Of a stretch of DNA of 64,000 nt, positions 32,033-41,642 are shown piece after piece. Under the pieces are notes generated by a model, which was not told the DNA's origin, did not search any database, and was given only the letters and a program-made list of their open reading frames with translations. A program made the translations under genes and the position numbers. Origin of the DNA: Clostridia bacterium (GTDB lineage: Bacteria > Bacillota > Clostridia > Peptostreptococcales > Acidaminobacteraceae); NCBI GenBank assembly GCA_018399635.1, contig JAGYOH010000008.1:62001-126000 (forward strand), written 5' to 3'. Each line of letters opens with the position of its first letter. Within the stretch, counting starts at the first letter, position 1.

Positions 32033-33322
32033 ATGGCATATAAATCACTTGGCAAAGAAAAAAACACTCTGAAGTACGAGGTGACCGTGACCAAGGAAGC
32101 CTTTGAAAAACACGTCAACGACGCCTATTTGAAATCCAGGAAGAAGTTCAACATCCCGGGATTCAGAAAGGGCAAGGCGCCACGTCCCATCATAGAAAAC
32201 CAGTACGGGGAGGGGATATTTTTCGATGACGCCCTCAACGCCCTGATTCCCGAGGAGTACTCGAAAATCATCGAGGAGGAGGCCATCAAGCCCGTAGACC
32301 GTCCCGATGTCGACATCGTGGAGATCGGCAAGGGCATCGACCTCAAATTCAATCTTGAGGTGGAGGTCAAGCCGGAGGTGGTTCTAGGGGACTACAAGCA
32401 GCTGGAAATGGCAGAACCCGACAAGACGGTCACTGAGGAAGAACTCGAGAATGAATTGAAGAATCTTCAGGAAATGAACGCCCGCATGGTGGTGGTGGAG
32501 GACCGGGAAGCAAAGACCGATGATATTCTCACCATCGACTACAAGGGCGCCGTGGAGGGAGTCTACTTCGAAGGCGGCACCGCCGAGAACCAGAGTCTGA
32601 CCCTGGGGTCCAACTCCTTCATTCCCGGCTTTGAAGACCAGCTGGTCGGTGCCAGGGCGGGGGATGACCTCAAGGTGACGGTGACCTTCCCCGAGGACTA
32701 CCATGAAGAATCCCTTCAGGGACAGGAAGCGGTTTTCGAAGTGAAGGTCCATGAGATCAAGGTGAAGGAGCTTCCGGAGCTGGATGATGAATTCGCCTCG
32801 GACACCTCGGAATTTGAAACCCTCGAGGCCCTGAAAGCGGATAAATTGAAGGAACTGACGGAGAAAAAAGAAAAGGCCGCCGACCAGGAGGTCAAGAACA
32901 AGGCTGTTGAACTCGTCCTGGCCGGGACCGAGGTGGACATTCCCAAGGGGATGGTGGATACCGAACTGGATTTCATGATCCGGGATATGGAAAACCAGCT
33001 GGCCTACTCCGGGATCAGCATGGACCAGTATTTTTCCATCACCGGCACCAGCGTGGAGACCATGAAGGAGCAGATGGTCCCTGACGCGACGGAGCGGGTG
33101 AAGGTGGAACTGGTTCTGGAGGCCGTTGCCAAGGCGGAGGGGATGGAGGTCTCCCAGGAGGAGATCGATGCCGAGTTGGAAAAAATCGCCAAGCTCCAGG
33201 ACACCCCCCTGGAAGAAGTCAGCAAGGTCTACGGGGCCGACGACTTCGCCTACCTCAAGGAGAGCCTGATCAAAAACAAGGTTGTGGACTTTCTGGCTGA
33301 AAACGTCACATTCAAGAAATAG
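32033..33322 (+). CDS. tig: Trigger factor (ribosome-associated chaperone)
   Basis: 429-residue chaperone and peptidyl-prolyl isomerase that meets nascent chains at the ribosome exit. The ribosome-binding signature appears as FNIPGFRKGKAPRPIIE (~45-60). The FKBP domain is ~150-245 (DILTIDYKGAVEGVYFEGG, FIPGFEDQLVGA). The long helical C-terminal arms follow. It starts after AGGAGG and leads the operon tig-clpP-clpX-lon-ysxC. Confidence 0.97.
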   Translation: MAYKSLGKEKNTLKYEVTVTKEAFEKHVNDAYLKSRKKFNIPGFRKGKAPRPIIENQYGEGIFFDDALNALIPEEYSKIIEEEAIKPVDRPDVDIVEIGKGIDLKFNLEVEVKPEVVLGDYKQLEMAEPDKTVTEEELENELKNLQEMNARMVVVEDREAKTDDILTIDYKGAVEGVYFEGGTAENQSLTLGSNSFIPGFEDQLVGARAGDDLKVTVTFPEDYHEESLQGQEAVFEVKVHEIKVKELPELDDEFASDTSEFETLEALKADKLKELTEKKEKAADQEVKNKAVELVLAGTEVDIPKGMVDTELDFMIRDMENQLAYSGISMDQYFSITGTSVETMKEQMVPDATERVKVELVLEAVAKAEGMEVSQEEIDAELEKIAKLQDTPLEEVSKVYGADDFAYLKESLIKNKVVDFLAENVTFKK

Positions 33323-33331
33323 GAGGCCTTT

Positions 33332-33916
33332 ATGAGTTTAGTGCCCATCGTTGTTGAACAGACCAACCGGGGAGAAAGATCCTATGATATTTTTTCCCGC
33401 CTGCTCAAGGACCGGATCATCATCATCGGGGAAGAAATCACCGAGGTGACGGCGAGTCTCGTCGTGGCCCAGCTGCTCTTTCTGGAAAGTGACGATCCTG
33501 ACAAGGACATCAGCATATACATCAACAGCCCGGGGGGGTCCATCTCCGCCGGACTGGCGATTTACGATACCATGAATTACATCAAGCCCAAAGTTTCCAC
33601 CATCTGCATCGGCATGGCCGCCAGCATGGGGGCCTTCCTCCTGGCCGCCGGGGAAAAGGGCAAGCGCTTCGCCCTGCCCAATGCCGAAATCATGATTCAC
33701 CAGCCCCTCGGGGGGACCCAGGGTCAGGCGGAGGATATCCGGATTCATGCGGAGAGAATCCTCAACAAGCGGGAGAAGCTCAACAAGCTGCTCAGCGAAA
33801 TGACCACCCAGCCCATGGATGTCATCCAGAAGGACACCGACCGGGACAATTTCATGTCGCCGGAAAAGGCGCTGGAATACGGTCTCATTGACGAGATCAT
33901 CACGAAACGAAAGTAG
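33332..33916 (+). CDS. clpP: ATP-dependent Clp protease proteolytic subunit
   Basis: 194-residue serine peptidase that forms double heptamer rings and degrades proteins fed by ClpX. Catalytic S98 lies in [14 protein letters not shown] and H123 in [10 protein letters not shown]. The Asp follows in the [15 protein letters not shown] region. It lies nine bases after tig and 12 before clpX, whose product is its partner. Confidence 0.98.
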   Translation: MSLVPIVVEQTNRGERSYDIFSRLLKDRIIIIGEEITEVTASLVVAQLLFLESDDPDKDISIYINSPGGSISAGLAIYDTMNYIKPKVSTICIGMAASMGAFLLAAGEKGKRFALPNAEIMIHQPLGGTQGQAEDIRIHAERILNKREKLNKLLSEMTTQPMDVIQKDTDRDNFMSPEKALEYGLIDEIITKRK

Positions 33917-33928
33917 AAAGGAGATCAC

Positions 33929-35185
33929 ATGCCAAAAATCGAAGATAAGCATAAATTGAGATGCTCATTCTGTGGCAAAACCCAGGATCAGGTCAAGCGA
34001 CTGATTGCAGGTCCCGATGTCTATATCTGTGACGAGTGCGTCCATTTGTGCATGGAGATCATTTCGGAGGATGAGATCGAGAATATCGAGATCGATCTGG
34101 GAAATCTTCCAAAGCCCCACGAAATCAAGGAAATCCTCGATCAATATGTCATCGGTCAGGAGCGGGCGAAGAAAGCCCTTTCCGTCGCGGTGTACAATCA
34201 CTATAAACGAGTCAACCTCAAGCCCGGAGACGAGGTGGAGGTGCAAAAGAGCAACGTCCTCCTCATGGGGCCCACCGGCTCGGGGAAAACCCTCCTGGCC
34301 CAGACCATGGCCAAGATTCTCAAGGTGCCCTTCGCCATCGCCGACGCCACCTCCTTGACGGAGGCGGGCTATGTGGGTGAGGATGTGGAGAACATCATCC
34401 TCAAACTGGTCCAGGCGGCGGACTACGACATTGAAAAGGCCCAGTTCGGCATCATCTATGTGGATGAGATCGACAAAATCTCCCGAAAGACCGAAAATCC
34501 CTCCATTACCCGGGATGTCAGCGGGGAAGGCGTTCAGCAGGCCCTCCTGAAGATCATCGAGGGGACCGTGGCCTCCGTGCCGCCCCAGGGGGGAAGAAAG
34601 CACCCCCATCAGGAGTTTCTCCAGGTGGACACCACCAACATCCTCTTCATCGTGGGCGGCGCCTTTGATGGCATCGAGAAGATCATCCAGAAGCGGGTGG
34701 GACAGAAGTCCCTGGGCTTCGGGGCTCCGATCCAGAGCAGGACCGAGCTTCAGATCGGGGAGATCCTTAGCCGCATCGAGACCGAGGACCTGCTCAAATA
34801 CGGTCTGATTCCCGAGTTCATCGGCCGGGTTCCCGTGGTGGTTTCCCTCGATTCACTGGATGAAGAGGCCTTGATCGAGATTCTCAAAAAGCCGAAGAAC
34901 GCCTTGATCAAGCAGTACCAGTTCCTCTTTGATGTGGACGGGGTGGAACTCAGCTTCGATGACGACGCCCTGGTTGAAATCGCCAGACTGTCCAAGGAGA
35001 AGAACACCGGTGCCAGGGGGCTTCGAAGCATCATTGAAAAAGTCATGCTCGATGTGATGTACGAACTGCCCAAGCGTGAGGATGTGGAAAAATGCATCAT
35101 CACCAGGGAGGTCATCACGGCAGGCAAACAGCCGACCCTGGTCCTGAAGGAAAAGAAAAAAACCAAAAAAGAATCCATATCATAG
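33929..35185 (+). CDS. clpX: ATP-dependent Clp protease ATP-binding subunit ClpX
   Basis: 418-residue AAA+ unfoldase for ClpP. The N-terminal zinc-binding domain has four cysteines (CSFC and CDEC). Walker A is [13 protein letters not shown], Walker B is [10 protein letters not shown], sensor motifs are in [12 protein letters not shown], and the ClpP-contacting IGF-type loop is IGFGAP-like (LGFGAPIQS). The C-terminal sensor 2 motif [10 protein letters not shown] is present. Confidence 0.98.
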   Translation: MPKIEDKHKLRCSFCGKTQDQVKRLIAGPDVYICDECVHLCMEIISEDEIENIEIDLGNLPKPHEIKEILDQYVIGQERAKKALSVAVYNHYKRVNLKPGDEVEVQKSNVLLMGPTGSGKTLLAQTMAKILKVPFAIADATSLTEAGYVGEDVENIILKLVQAADYDIEKAQFGIIYVDEIDKISRKTENPSITRDVSGEGVQQALLKIIEGTVASVPPQGGRKHPHQEFLQVDTTNILFIVGGAFDGIEKIIQKRVGQKSLGFGAPIQSRTELQIGEILSRIETEDLLKYGLIPEFIGRVPVVVSLDSLDEEALIEILKKPKNALIKQYQFLFDVDGVELSFDDDALVEIARLSKEKNTGARGLRSIIEKVMLDVMYELPKREDVEKCIITREVITAGKQPTLVLKEKKKTKKESIS

Positions 35186-35207
35186 CGGGCTTTCAAAAGC
35201 TCGCTAT
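35182..35207. terminator. Hairpin between clpX and lon
   Basis: ATAGCGGGCT (35182-35191) pairs with AGCTCGCTAT (35198-35207, one G-T) around a six-base loop. It has no T tract, so it may attenuate, process or stabilise the mRNA rather than end it. Confidence 0.4.
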
Positions 35208-35228
35208 TGACTATAGTGAGGTGTCCAA

Positions 35229-37571
35229 ATGGAAAATGGAAAGAAAATAGAAAGGTTGCCCCTGATTCCCTTGAGGGGACTGTCGGTGTTTCCCTTCATG
35301 GTCCTGCATTTTGATGTGGGTCGTGACAAGTCCATCAAGGCTCTTGAAGAAGCCATGCTCAGAAATCAGCATATTTTTCTGACGGCCCAGATGGATATCG
35401 ACGTCGATCTGCCGGTGAAGGAGGACTTCTTCCAGGTGGGGACGGTTTCCAAGATCAAGCAGATGCTCAAGCTCCCGGGTGACGCCATCCGGGTTTTGGT
35501 GGAGGGTCTTTACCGGGCGGAGATTCTTGAAATCGTCGGGGAAGAGCCCTATTTCGAGGTGGATGTGAGAATCCGCTATGACAACGAACACGAGAAGGAT
35601 GTCGAGACCGAGGCCATGATGCGGACGGTGCTCAGGACCTTCGAGCGCTATGTTTCCGTGAGCACCAAGGTGGGTCCGGACGTCATCCTGTCGGTGAGCG
35701 CCATTGAGGATGCCGGTCGCTTTGCCGATGTCATCGCCTCCCAGCTGGTGCTGAAAACCGATGAAAAGCAAAAAATCATCGAAGCCTACGTGCCCAAGGA
35801 GAGACTCCAGATCATCTATGAGATCCTGGTGAAGGAAATCGAGATTCTTGAAGTGGAAAAGCAGATCAACGACAAGGTCAGGACCCACATCAACAAGGTC
35901 CAGAAGGAATACTACCTCAGAGAGCAGATGAAGATGATCAAGCAGGAGCTCGGGGAGGAAAACGATCTCGATGATGAAATCGACGAGATGCTCGAGCAGG
36001 TCCGAAAACTGAAGCTGCCCAAAAAAATAGAAGAAAAAATCCGCAAGGAAATCGACCGTTTCTCGAAGATGTCCTCCGCCTCGGCGGAAAGCAACGTGAT
36101 CCGCAGCTACGTGAACTGGATTCTCGAGCTGCCCTGGAACAAGCAGACCAAGGACACCCTGGATCTCAAAAAAGCCCGAAGGATCCTCGACGAGGACCAC
36201 TACGGCCTCAAGAGCGTCAAGGAGCGGGTGCTGGAGTACCTGGCGGTCAGACAACTGACCAAGAGCATGAAGGGCCCCATTCTATGCCTGGTAGGGCCTC
36301 CCGGCGTGGGAAAAACCTCCATCGCCAAGTCCGTCGCCCGGAGTCTCAATCGGAAATTCGTCAGAATGTCCCTGGGAGGCCTCAGGGACGAGGCGGAAAT
36401 CAGGGGACACCGGAGGACCTATATCGGCGCCATCCCCGGAAGAATCATCAACGGCATCAAGGAGTCGGGGTCCAAGAATCCCCTCTTCCTCTTTGATGAA
36501 ATCGACAAGCTCAGCAGTGATTTCAGGGGAGATCCCGCCTCGGCCCTTCTCGAGGTCCTCGATCCTGAGCAGAACAAGGAATTCACGGACCACTACCTCG
36601 AGGTCCCCTTCGATCTTTCCAGGGTGATGTTCATCACCACCGCCAACAGCCTGGCCACTATTCCAAGGCCCCTCCTCGACCGGATGGAGGTCATTGAAAT
36701 CTCCGGCTACACCGAGGATGAAAAGGTGAGCATCGCCACCAAGTATCTGGTGCCCAAGCAGCTGAAGGCCCATGGTCTCACCGATGAGAACATCTCCATC
36801 TCCGAGGATGCCATGCATGCCATGGTCAACTTCTATACCAGGGAAAGCGGGGTCAGGGAACTTGAAAGAAAAATCGCCACGGTGAGCCGCAAGGCGGCGG
36901 CGAAAATCGTGGAAGAGGACCTTCCCACCCTGAGAGTGACCAAGCGCAATCTCGACAAATATCTCGGAGCTCCCCGCTACCGGTACGATGAAGTGGGTCA
37001 GACCGACCAGATCGGGATCGTCACAGGCCTTGCCTGGACCCGGGTGGGGGGAGAAACCCTCAACGTGGAGGTGACCCCCATGAAGGGCACCGGCAAGCTG
37101 GTCCTGACGGGGCAGATGGGAGATGTCATGAAGGAATCCGCCCGGGCGGGCCTGAGCTACATCCGGTCCATCGCCCACCAGTATGACATTCCTGAGGACT
37201 TCTATGAAAAGCTGGACCTCCACATCCATATCCCAGAAGGGGCCATACCCAAGGACGGGCCATCGGCAGGGGTGACCATGGCGACGGCGGTCCTTTCCGC
37301 CCTCACGGAGCGTCCCGTGGACAAATTTGTCGCCATGACGGGAGAAATCACTCTGAGGGGGAGGGTGCTCCCCATCGGCGGCCTCAAGGAAAAATCCCTG
37401 GCGGCCAAGAGAGCGGGGATCAAAAAAGTGCTCTTCCCCTATGAAAACCTCAAGGATCTCGAGGATCTGCCGGCATCGGTGCAAAAGGCCATCACCTTCA
37501 TTCCTGTCAAGAACATGGATGAGGTCATCGCCGAGGCCCTCCTGCCCAAGGAGACCGGTCATGAAGATTAA
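35229..37571 (+). CDS. lon: ATP-dependent protease Lon
   Basis: 780-residue LonA. The substrate-binding N-domain ([20 protein letters not shown]) and coiled coil run to ~310. The AAA+ module has Walker [14 protein letters not shown] and Walker [12 protein letters not shown]. The C-terminal serine protease has S679 in [11 protein letters not shown] and the lysine in [11 protein letters not shown]. It overlaps ysxC by 11 bases. It degrades misfolded and regulatory proteins in the cytoplasm, complementing ClpXP encoded just upstream. Confidence 0.98.
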   Translation: MENGKKIERLPLIPLRGLSVFPFMVLHFDVGRDKSIKALEEAMLRNQHIFLTAQMDIDVDLPVKEDFFQVGTVSKIKQMLKLPGDAIRVLVEGLYRAEILEIVGEEPYFEVDVRIRYDNEHEKDVETEAMMRTVLRTFERYVSVSTKVGPDVILSVSAIEDAGRFADVIASQLVLKTDEKQKIIEAYVPKERLQIIYEILVKEIEILEVEKQINDKVRTHINKVQKEYYLREQMKMIKQELGEENDLDDEIDEMLEQVRKLKLPKKIEEKIRKEIDRFSKMSSASAESNVIRSYVNWILELPWNKQTKDTLDLKKARRILDEDHYGLKSVKERVLEYLAVRQLTKSMKGPILCLVGPPGVGKTSIAKSVARSLNRKFVRMSLGGLRDEAEIRGHRRTYIGAIPGRIINGIKESGSKNPLFLFDEIDKLSSDFRGDPASALLEVLDPEQNKEFTDHYLEVPFDLSRVMFITTANSLATIPRPLLDRMEVIEISGYTEDEKVSIATKYLVPKQLKAHGLTDENISISEDAMHAMVNFYTRESGVRELERKIATVSRKAAAKIVEEDLPTLRVTKRNLDKYLGAPRYRYDEVGQTDQIGIVTGLAWTRVGGETLNVEVTPMKGTGKLVLTGQMGDVMKESARAGLSYIRSIAHQYDIPEDFYEKLDLHIHIPEGAIPKDGPSAGVTMATAVLSALTERPVDKFVAMTGEITLRGRVLPIGGLKEKSLAAKRAGIKKVLFPYENLKDLEDLPASVQKAITFIPVKNMDEVIAEALLPKETGHED

Positions 37572-38184
37572 ATCCACGGAGTTTTTGATCAGTGCCGTCA
37601 AGCCTGAACAATATCCGCCGGAGAACCTGCCGGAAATCGCCTTTGCGGGAAGGAGCAATGTGGGGAAATCCTCCATGATCAACATGCTCCTCAACCGGAG
37701 GAATTTTGCCAGGACCAGTTCCACGCCGGGGAAGACCCAGACTCTCAATTTCTATGAAATCAACGAAGCCTTTCGCTTCGTCGATCTGCCGGGCTACGGC
37801 TATGCCCGGGTATCCAAGGACCAGCACAAGTCCTGGGGGGGCATGATCAGAACCTACCTGAGCAAGAGAGAGAATCTCCTCGAGGTGGTCCAGCTCGTGG
37901 ACATCCGTCACAAGCCCTCCCTGCAGGACCAGGAAATGTACCAGTGGATTCTGGACGAGGGCTTCAACGGCATCGTCGTCGCCACCAAGGCGGACAAGCT
38001 CTCGAAAAGCCAGATCAGCAAGCAGTTGAAGGTCATCCAGGCGGGGCTGGGAGCGGAGGCCAGAATCATCATTCCGATTTCCGCCCAGAGCCGGTGGGGC
38101 AAATACGAAATCTGGGACTTGATCAACAGCATCTTCAAGGCCAACGACTACGATATTCAAGTGGAGAGACAGCATGATTCTTAG
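37561..38184 (+). CDS. ysxC: Ribosome biogenesis GTP-binding protein YsxC/EngB
   Basis: 207-residue GTPase needed for assembly of the large ribosomal subunit. G1 is [11 protein letters not shown]3 DLPGYGYA, G4 TKADKL and G5 PISAQ. The order lon-ysxC is conserved in Firmicutes. ATG 37561 overlaps the lon stop, and longer starts upstream would lie within lon. Its 3' end overlaps the next gene by 11 bases. Confidence 0.97.
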   Translation: MKIKSTEFLISAVKPEQYPPENLPEIAFAGRSNVGKSSMINMLLNRRNFARTSSTPGKTQTLNFYEINEAFRFVDLPGYGYARVSKDQHKSWGGMIRTYLSKRENLLEVVQLVDIRHKPSLQDQEMYQWILDEGFNGIVVATKADKLSKSQISKQLKVIQAGLGAEARIIIPISAQSRWGKYEIWDLINSIFKANDYDIQVERQHDS

Positions 38185-38656
38185 CACCCTTTGCTACCTG
38201 AGAAAAGACGGCAGGACCCTGATGCTCCATCGCAACAAAAGAAAAAAGGATTTTCACAAGGGGAAATTCAACGGGGTCGGGGGCAAATTCGAAGCGGGGG
38301 AAACCCCGGAGGAATGCCTGAAGCGGGAGGTCCTCGAAGAAACCGGCCTGAGACTCAAGGCCTACCGCTATGAGGGCGTCATCACCTTCCCCCTCTTCGA
38401 CGGGGTCGACGACTGGTACACCTTCGTGTACACGGGACTCGACTTCGAGGGAGAATTGAGGGACTGTGAGGAGGGGACCCTTCACTGGATCGAGGATGAG
38501 GCCCTGACGGCCCTCGACTTGTGGGAGGGGGACCACTTTTTTCTGGAGTGGATCTATTCTCCCGAATACCAGGACCGGCGTTTCAGTGCAAAATTCAACT
38601 ATCACAACAAGACCTACATTTCCCATGAGGTCGAATTCTATGGAGGGATAAAATGA
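38174..38656 (+). CDS. Nudix hydrolase, MutT/8-oxo-dGTP diphosphatase-like
   Basis: 160 residues with a complete Nudix box, GGKFEAGETPEECLKREVLEETG, split here as GGKFEAGETP followed by REVLEETG. The N-terminal TLCYLRKDGRTLMLHRNKRK and the FNGVGGKFE run are typical of the 8-oxo-(d)GTP diphosphatases of Firmicutes (YtkD/MutT type). The true substrate cannot be fixed. It overlaps ysxC (11 bases) and the cyclophilin gene (4 bases). Confidence 0.9.
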   Translation: MILSTLCYLRKDGRTLMLHRNKRKKDFHKGKFNGVGGKFEAGETPEECLKREVLEETGLRLKAYRYEGVITFPLFDGVDDWYTFVYTGLDFEGELRDCEEGTLHWIEDEALTALDLWEGDHFFLEWIYSPEYQDRRFSAKFNYHNKTYISHEVEFYGGIK

Positions 38657-39168
38657 ATCCAGTGGTAACCATGACGTTAGACGGGGGCAGAGTCATCAAG
38701 ATCGAACTCTACCCTGAAATCGCCCCCAACACGGTGAACAATTTCATCAGCCTGATCAAGAACCAGTTTTATGACGGCTTGATTTTTCACCGGGTGATCA
38801 AGGGCTTTATGATTCAAGGAGGCTGTCCCCAGGGCTCAGGCATGGGGGGACCCGGCTACCAGATCAAGGGAGAATTCCTGAATGCCGGCTTCAACAATCC
38901 TTTGAAACACGGGCGCGGGGTCATTTCCATGGCCAGGAGCGGCATGCCCCACTCCGCCGGCAGCCAGTTCTTCATCATGCACCAGGATTCCAACCATCTC
39001 GACGGCCAGTATGCCGCCTTCGGCAAGGTCTTTGAAGGCATGGAGGTGGTGGACGAAATCGCAGAGTCTCCCGTGGGGGCCCAGGACCGTCCGGTGATCC
39101 AACAGCGGATCCTGTCGGTCACGGTGGATACCGACGGTGAAACCTACCCGGAGCCAGTGAAGCAGTGA
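38653..39168 (+). CDS. Peptidyl-prolyl cis-trans isomerase, cyclophilin type
   Basis: 171 residues, cytoplasmic (no signal peptide). Catalytic-site motifs are FHRVIKGFMIQGG, ISMARSGMPHSAGSQFFIMH and LDGQYAAFGKVFEGM. It catalyses proline isomerisation during folding and closes the proteostasis operon that starts with trigger factor. Confidence 0.95.
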   Translation: MNPVVTMTLDGGRVIKIELYPEIAPNTVNNFISLIKNQFYDGLIFHRVIKGFMIQGGCPQGSGMGGPGYQIKGEFLNAGFNNPLKHGRGVISMARSGMPHSAGSQFFIMHQDSNHLDGQYAAFGKVFEGMEVVDEIAESPVGAQDRPVIQQRILSVTVDTDGETYPEPVKQ

Positions 39169-39181
39169 ACCCAAAAATGAA

Positions 39182-39208
39182 ACAGCCGTCCTGAGACGGC
39201 TGTTTTTA
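39182..39208 (+). terminator. Terminator of the tig-cyclophilin operon
   Basis: ACAGCCGTC (39182-39190) and GACGGCTGT (39195-39203) pair perfectly around CTGA, followed by five T residues. Confidence 0.92.
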
Positions 39209-39221
39209 ATGTCCGGGGAAA

Positions 39222-40154
39222 CTATATTTTGTCGGCACTGCCCAGGACCCTGGTGATTTTGTGGATGACCATGTCCTTGATGGCGGCCCGGCCCACACCC
39301 AGGTACTTTCTGGGGTCGAAATCCGAGGGATGATCCATCAGGTGCTTGCGGATGGCTCCCGTCATGGCCAGGCGGAGGTCCGTGTCGATGTTGATCTTGC
39401 AGACCCCGTAATTGGAGGCCTCTGTGAGCATGTCCTCCGGGACGCCCCGGGCGCCGGGGATATCCCCGCCGTAGGCGTTGCACATGTTGACGAACTCCTT
39501 GATCACGGTGCTGGCTCCGTGGAGGACCAGGGGAAAACCGGGCAGCTTTCCGGTGATGGTCTTGAGTCTTTCAAAGTCAAGCTCGGGTTCACCCTTGAAT
39601 TTGTAGGCGCCGTGACTGGTGCCGATGGCGATGGCCAGGGAATCCACTCCGGTGCGGTTGACGAAATCCACGGCCTGGTCCGGATCGGTGTAGGTGGCGT
39701 CCTTGGAGTCCACCTTCACGGCATCCTCGACGCCGGCCAGACGACCCAGTTCAGCCTCCACCACGACTCCCCGTGCATGGGCGTAGTCCACCACCTGTCT
39801 GGTCAGAGCGATGTTTTCCTCGTAGGGGAGATGGCTGCCGTCGATCATCACGGAGGTGAAGCCGTCATCAATGACGGCCCGGCAGAGTTCGAAGCTGTCG
39901 CCGTGGTCCAGGTGAAGGGCGATGTCCACCTCCGGTGCCTCGATCAGGGCCGCTTCGACGAGTTTTTTGAGATAAGAGGCGTTGGCGTACTTCCGGGCTC
40001 CTGCAGAAACCTGCAGAATCACAGGGGAACGGGTTTCCCTGGCGGCTTCCACGATTCCCTGGATGATTTCCATATTGTTGACATTGAAGGCGCCGACGGC
40101 GTACCGGCCTTCGTAGGCCTTCTTGAACATTTCCGTGGTGGTGACGAGTGGCAT
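39222..40154 (-). CDS. fba: Class II fructose-bisphosphate aldolase
   Basis: 310-residue zinc aldolase of glycolysis and gluconeogenesis, cleaving fructose-1,6-bisphosphate to two triose phosphates. Zinc and catalytic motifs are HLDHGDSFELC, YAHARGVVVEAELG and AIGTSHGAYKF, and the C-terminal LVLHGASTV and KINIDTDLR bind phosphate. It starts 7 bases after AAGGAGG and lies 30 bases after the MltG-like stub on the same strand. Confidence 0.97.
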   Translation of the reverse strand: MPLVTTTEMFKKAYEGRYAVGAFNVNNMEIIQGIVEAARETRSPVILQVSAGARKYANASYLKKLVEAALIEAPEVDIALHLDHGDSFELCRAVIDDGFTSVMIDGSHLPYEENIALTRQVVDYAHARGVVVEAELGRLAGVEDAVKVDSKDATYTDPDQAVDFVNRTGVDSLAIAIGTSHGAYKFKGEPELDFERLKTITGKLPGFPLVLHGASTVIKEFVNMCNAYGGDIPGARGVPEDMLTEASNYGVCKINIDTDLRLAMTGAIRKHLMDHPSDFDPRKYLGVGRAAIKDMVIHKITRVLGSADKI

Positions 40155-40184
40155 ATGAATCCTCCTTTGTAATGAAATGGCTTG

Positions 40185-40649
40185 TCAGCGCTGTCCCGCA
40201 ATTACCTGGATGAGTTCATCGAGGGCGATGGCACTGCTGACACTGTAGGTGCCGGTTCTCAGCCTGGAACCGAGTTTGAGTTCCTCCACCCGTGAAATGA
40301 AGGCGTCCACGGACTGGATCAGGCCCTTTTCATAGACCAGATTGGCGATATTGTATCCGGTCATCCCCTGCTTGATGGTGAACTGCACCTTGCTGGCGGG
40401 GGTGACTTCCACCGGCTCATCGTCAACGGGATCCGCTGGAGTGTCATCGGGGACCGTCACCGGTTCCGCCACCGGCAGGTCGATCTGTTCCGAAACCGGA
40501 ATCACCGTGGCGGCATCAGGTTCGAAAATACTCAGGGTGAAGGCGTCGGTGATCTTATAGGTGATCGATAGGGCGATGACCGCGACCAGCAAGAGGGACA
40601 GGGCGATATCGCTGATATCGTACAGAAAATCCTTGATTCTTTCCATCAT
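40185..40649 (-). CDS. MltG/YceG-like N-terminal domain protein without catalytic domain
   Basis: 154 residues: one membrane helix (~12-33), a proline- and acid-rich linker (~45-85), then a LysM-like subdomain (FTIKQGMTGYNIANLVYEKG, then LRTGTYSV and ALDELIQVIAG). This is the first extracellular part of the endolytic transglycosylase MltG, but the catalytic part of that enzyme (~200 residues) is absent. Short forms like this may bind peptidoglycan or regulate. ATG 40649, nine bases after GGAGG, is preferred over 40679. Confidence 0.75.
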   Translation of the reverse strand: MMERIKDFLYDISDIALSLLLVAVIALSITYKITDAFTLSIFEPDAATVIPVSEQIDLPVAEPVTVPDDTPADPVDDEPVEVTPASKVQFTIKQGMTGYNIANLVYEKGLIQSVDAFISRVEELKLGSRLRTGTYSVSSAIALDELIQVIAGQR

Positions 40650-40736
40650 GACTATCAACCTCCATGTCAAGAATATCAAAATAAAGCAAGGATGACAATT
40701 TAAAAATATGGTAAACTATTATTAAATGAGGGATTG

Positions 40737-41642
40737 ATGATGATTGAGATAATAATCACAGAAAATGAAATGGGTCAGCGGCTCGACCGCTACCTGCTGA
40801 AGCTGATGCACCAGGATTCCAGGAATCACATTTACAAGTATCTGCGCAAGAAAATCATCAAGGTCAATGGTCGGAAGGCGGATGAAAGCTATTTTCTTGC
40901 CCTGGGGGACCAGATCCAGATTTATCTGCCGGAGGATTTTTTCAGTGAAATGACCAGGATCGTCAGGCTCGATCCGGTCAAGGACTACACCCTGGACATC
41001 GTTTTCGAGGACCAGGACCTGCTGGTCCTGAACAAGCCCGGGGGCCTGCTGACCCATCCGGACCAGAAGGAATACAAGAAGACCCTCTCCTCCTATGTCA
41101 GCGGCTATCTCAAGGAATACGCCCAGGGGACCTTCAGGCCAGCGCCGATCCAGCGGCTGGACAAGAACACCTCGGGAATCGTTATTTTTGCCAAGAATTA
41201 CGAGACCCTGAAGACCATGAACCGGCTGATGCGGGAGAGAAAAATCAAGAAAATGTACCTGGGCGTGGTCCAGGGGTCCCTGAGTCAGCCCATGGAAATC
41301 AAGGGGTATCTTGAAAAGGATCCCGAGAAGAACCGGTCCGCCTTCAGGGAAAGGGAGACTCCGGAGGGGAAATGGGTCCATTCCTCCGTAAGACCGCTGA
41401 AAACGGGCAAGGACTACACCCTGGTGGAGATCGAGCTCCACACCGGCAGGAGTCATCAGATCAGGGCCAGTCTCGGCGCCGTGGGTCATCCCCTGGTAGG
41501 GGACGGCAAGTACGGCGGGCGGCCTCATCCTGCCGTCAGCCATTATCTGCTCCACGCCTACCGCAGCGAGGTGGAGGGAAGAGTTTTCGAGGCACCCTCC
41601 GAAGCCATCAACAGCTTTTGTGAAAGGGAGATCCGGGAATGA
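40737..41642 (+). CDS. RluA-family 23S rRNA pseudouridine synthase
   Basis: About 301 residues. It has an N-terminal S4-like RNA-binding part (RLDRYLLKLMHQDSRNHIYKYL), then the catalytic motif QRLDKNTSGIVIFAK with the active-site Asp in RLDKNTSG, and the later HTGRSHQIRASL, GHPLVGDGKYGG and LLHAY. It converts uridines of rRNA to pseudouridine; RluC or RluD type cannot be distinguished. ATG 40737 or 40740 are both possible after GAGGGA. It overlaps the next gene by ATGA. Confidence 0.93.
   Translation: MMIEIIITENEMGQRLDRYLLKLMHQDSRNHIYKYLRKKIIKVNGRKADESYFLALGDQIQIYLPEDFFSEMTRIVRLDPVKDYTLDIVFEDQDLLVLNKPGGLLTHPDQKEYKKTLSSYVSGYLKEYAQGTFRPAPIQRLDKNTSGIVIFAKNYETLKTMNRLMRERKIKKMYLGVVQGSLSQPMEIKGYLEKDPEKNRSAFRERETPEGKWVHSSVRPLKTGKDYTLVEIELHTGRSHQIRASLGAVGHPLVGDGKYGGRPHPAVSHYLLHAYRSEVEGRVFEAPSEAINSFCEREIRE

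Noticed and set aside
36282-37748. 488-codon antisense open frame opposite lon and ysxC
   Set aside because: No motifs and a composition expected from the reverse of the lon codons; lon itself is unmistakable.
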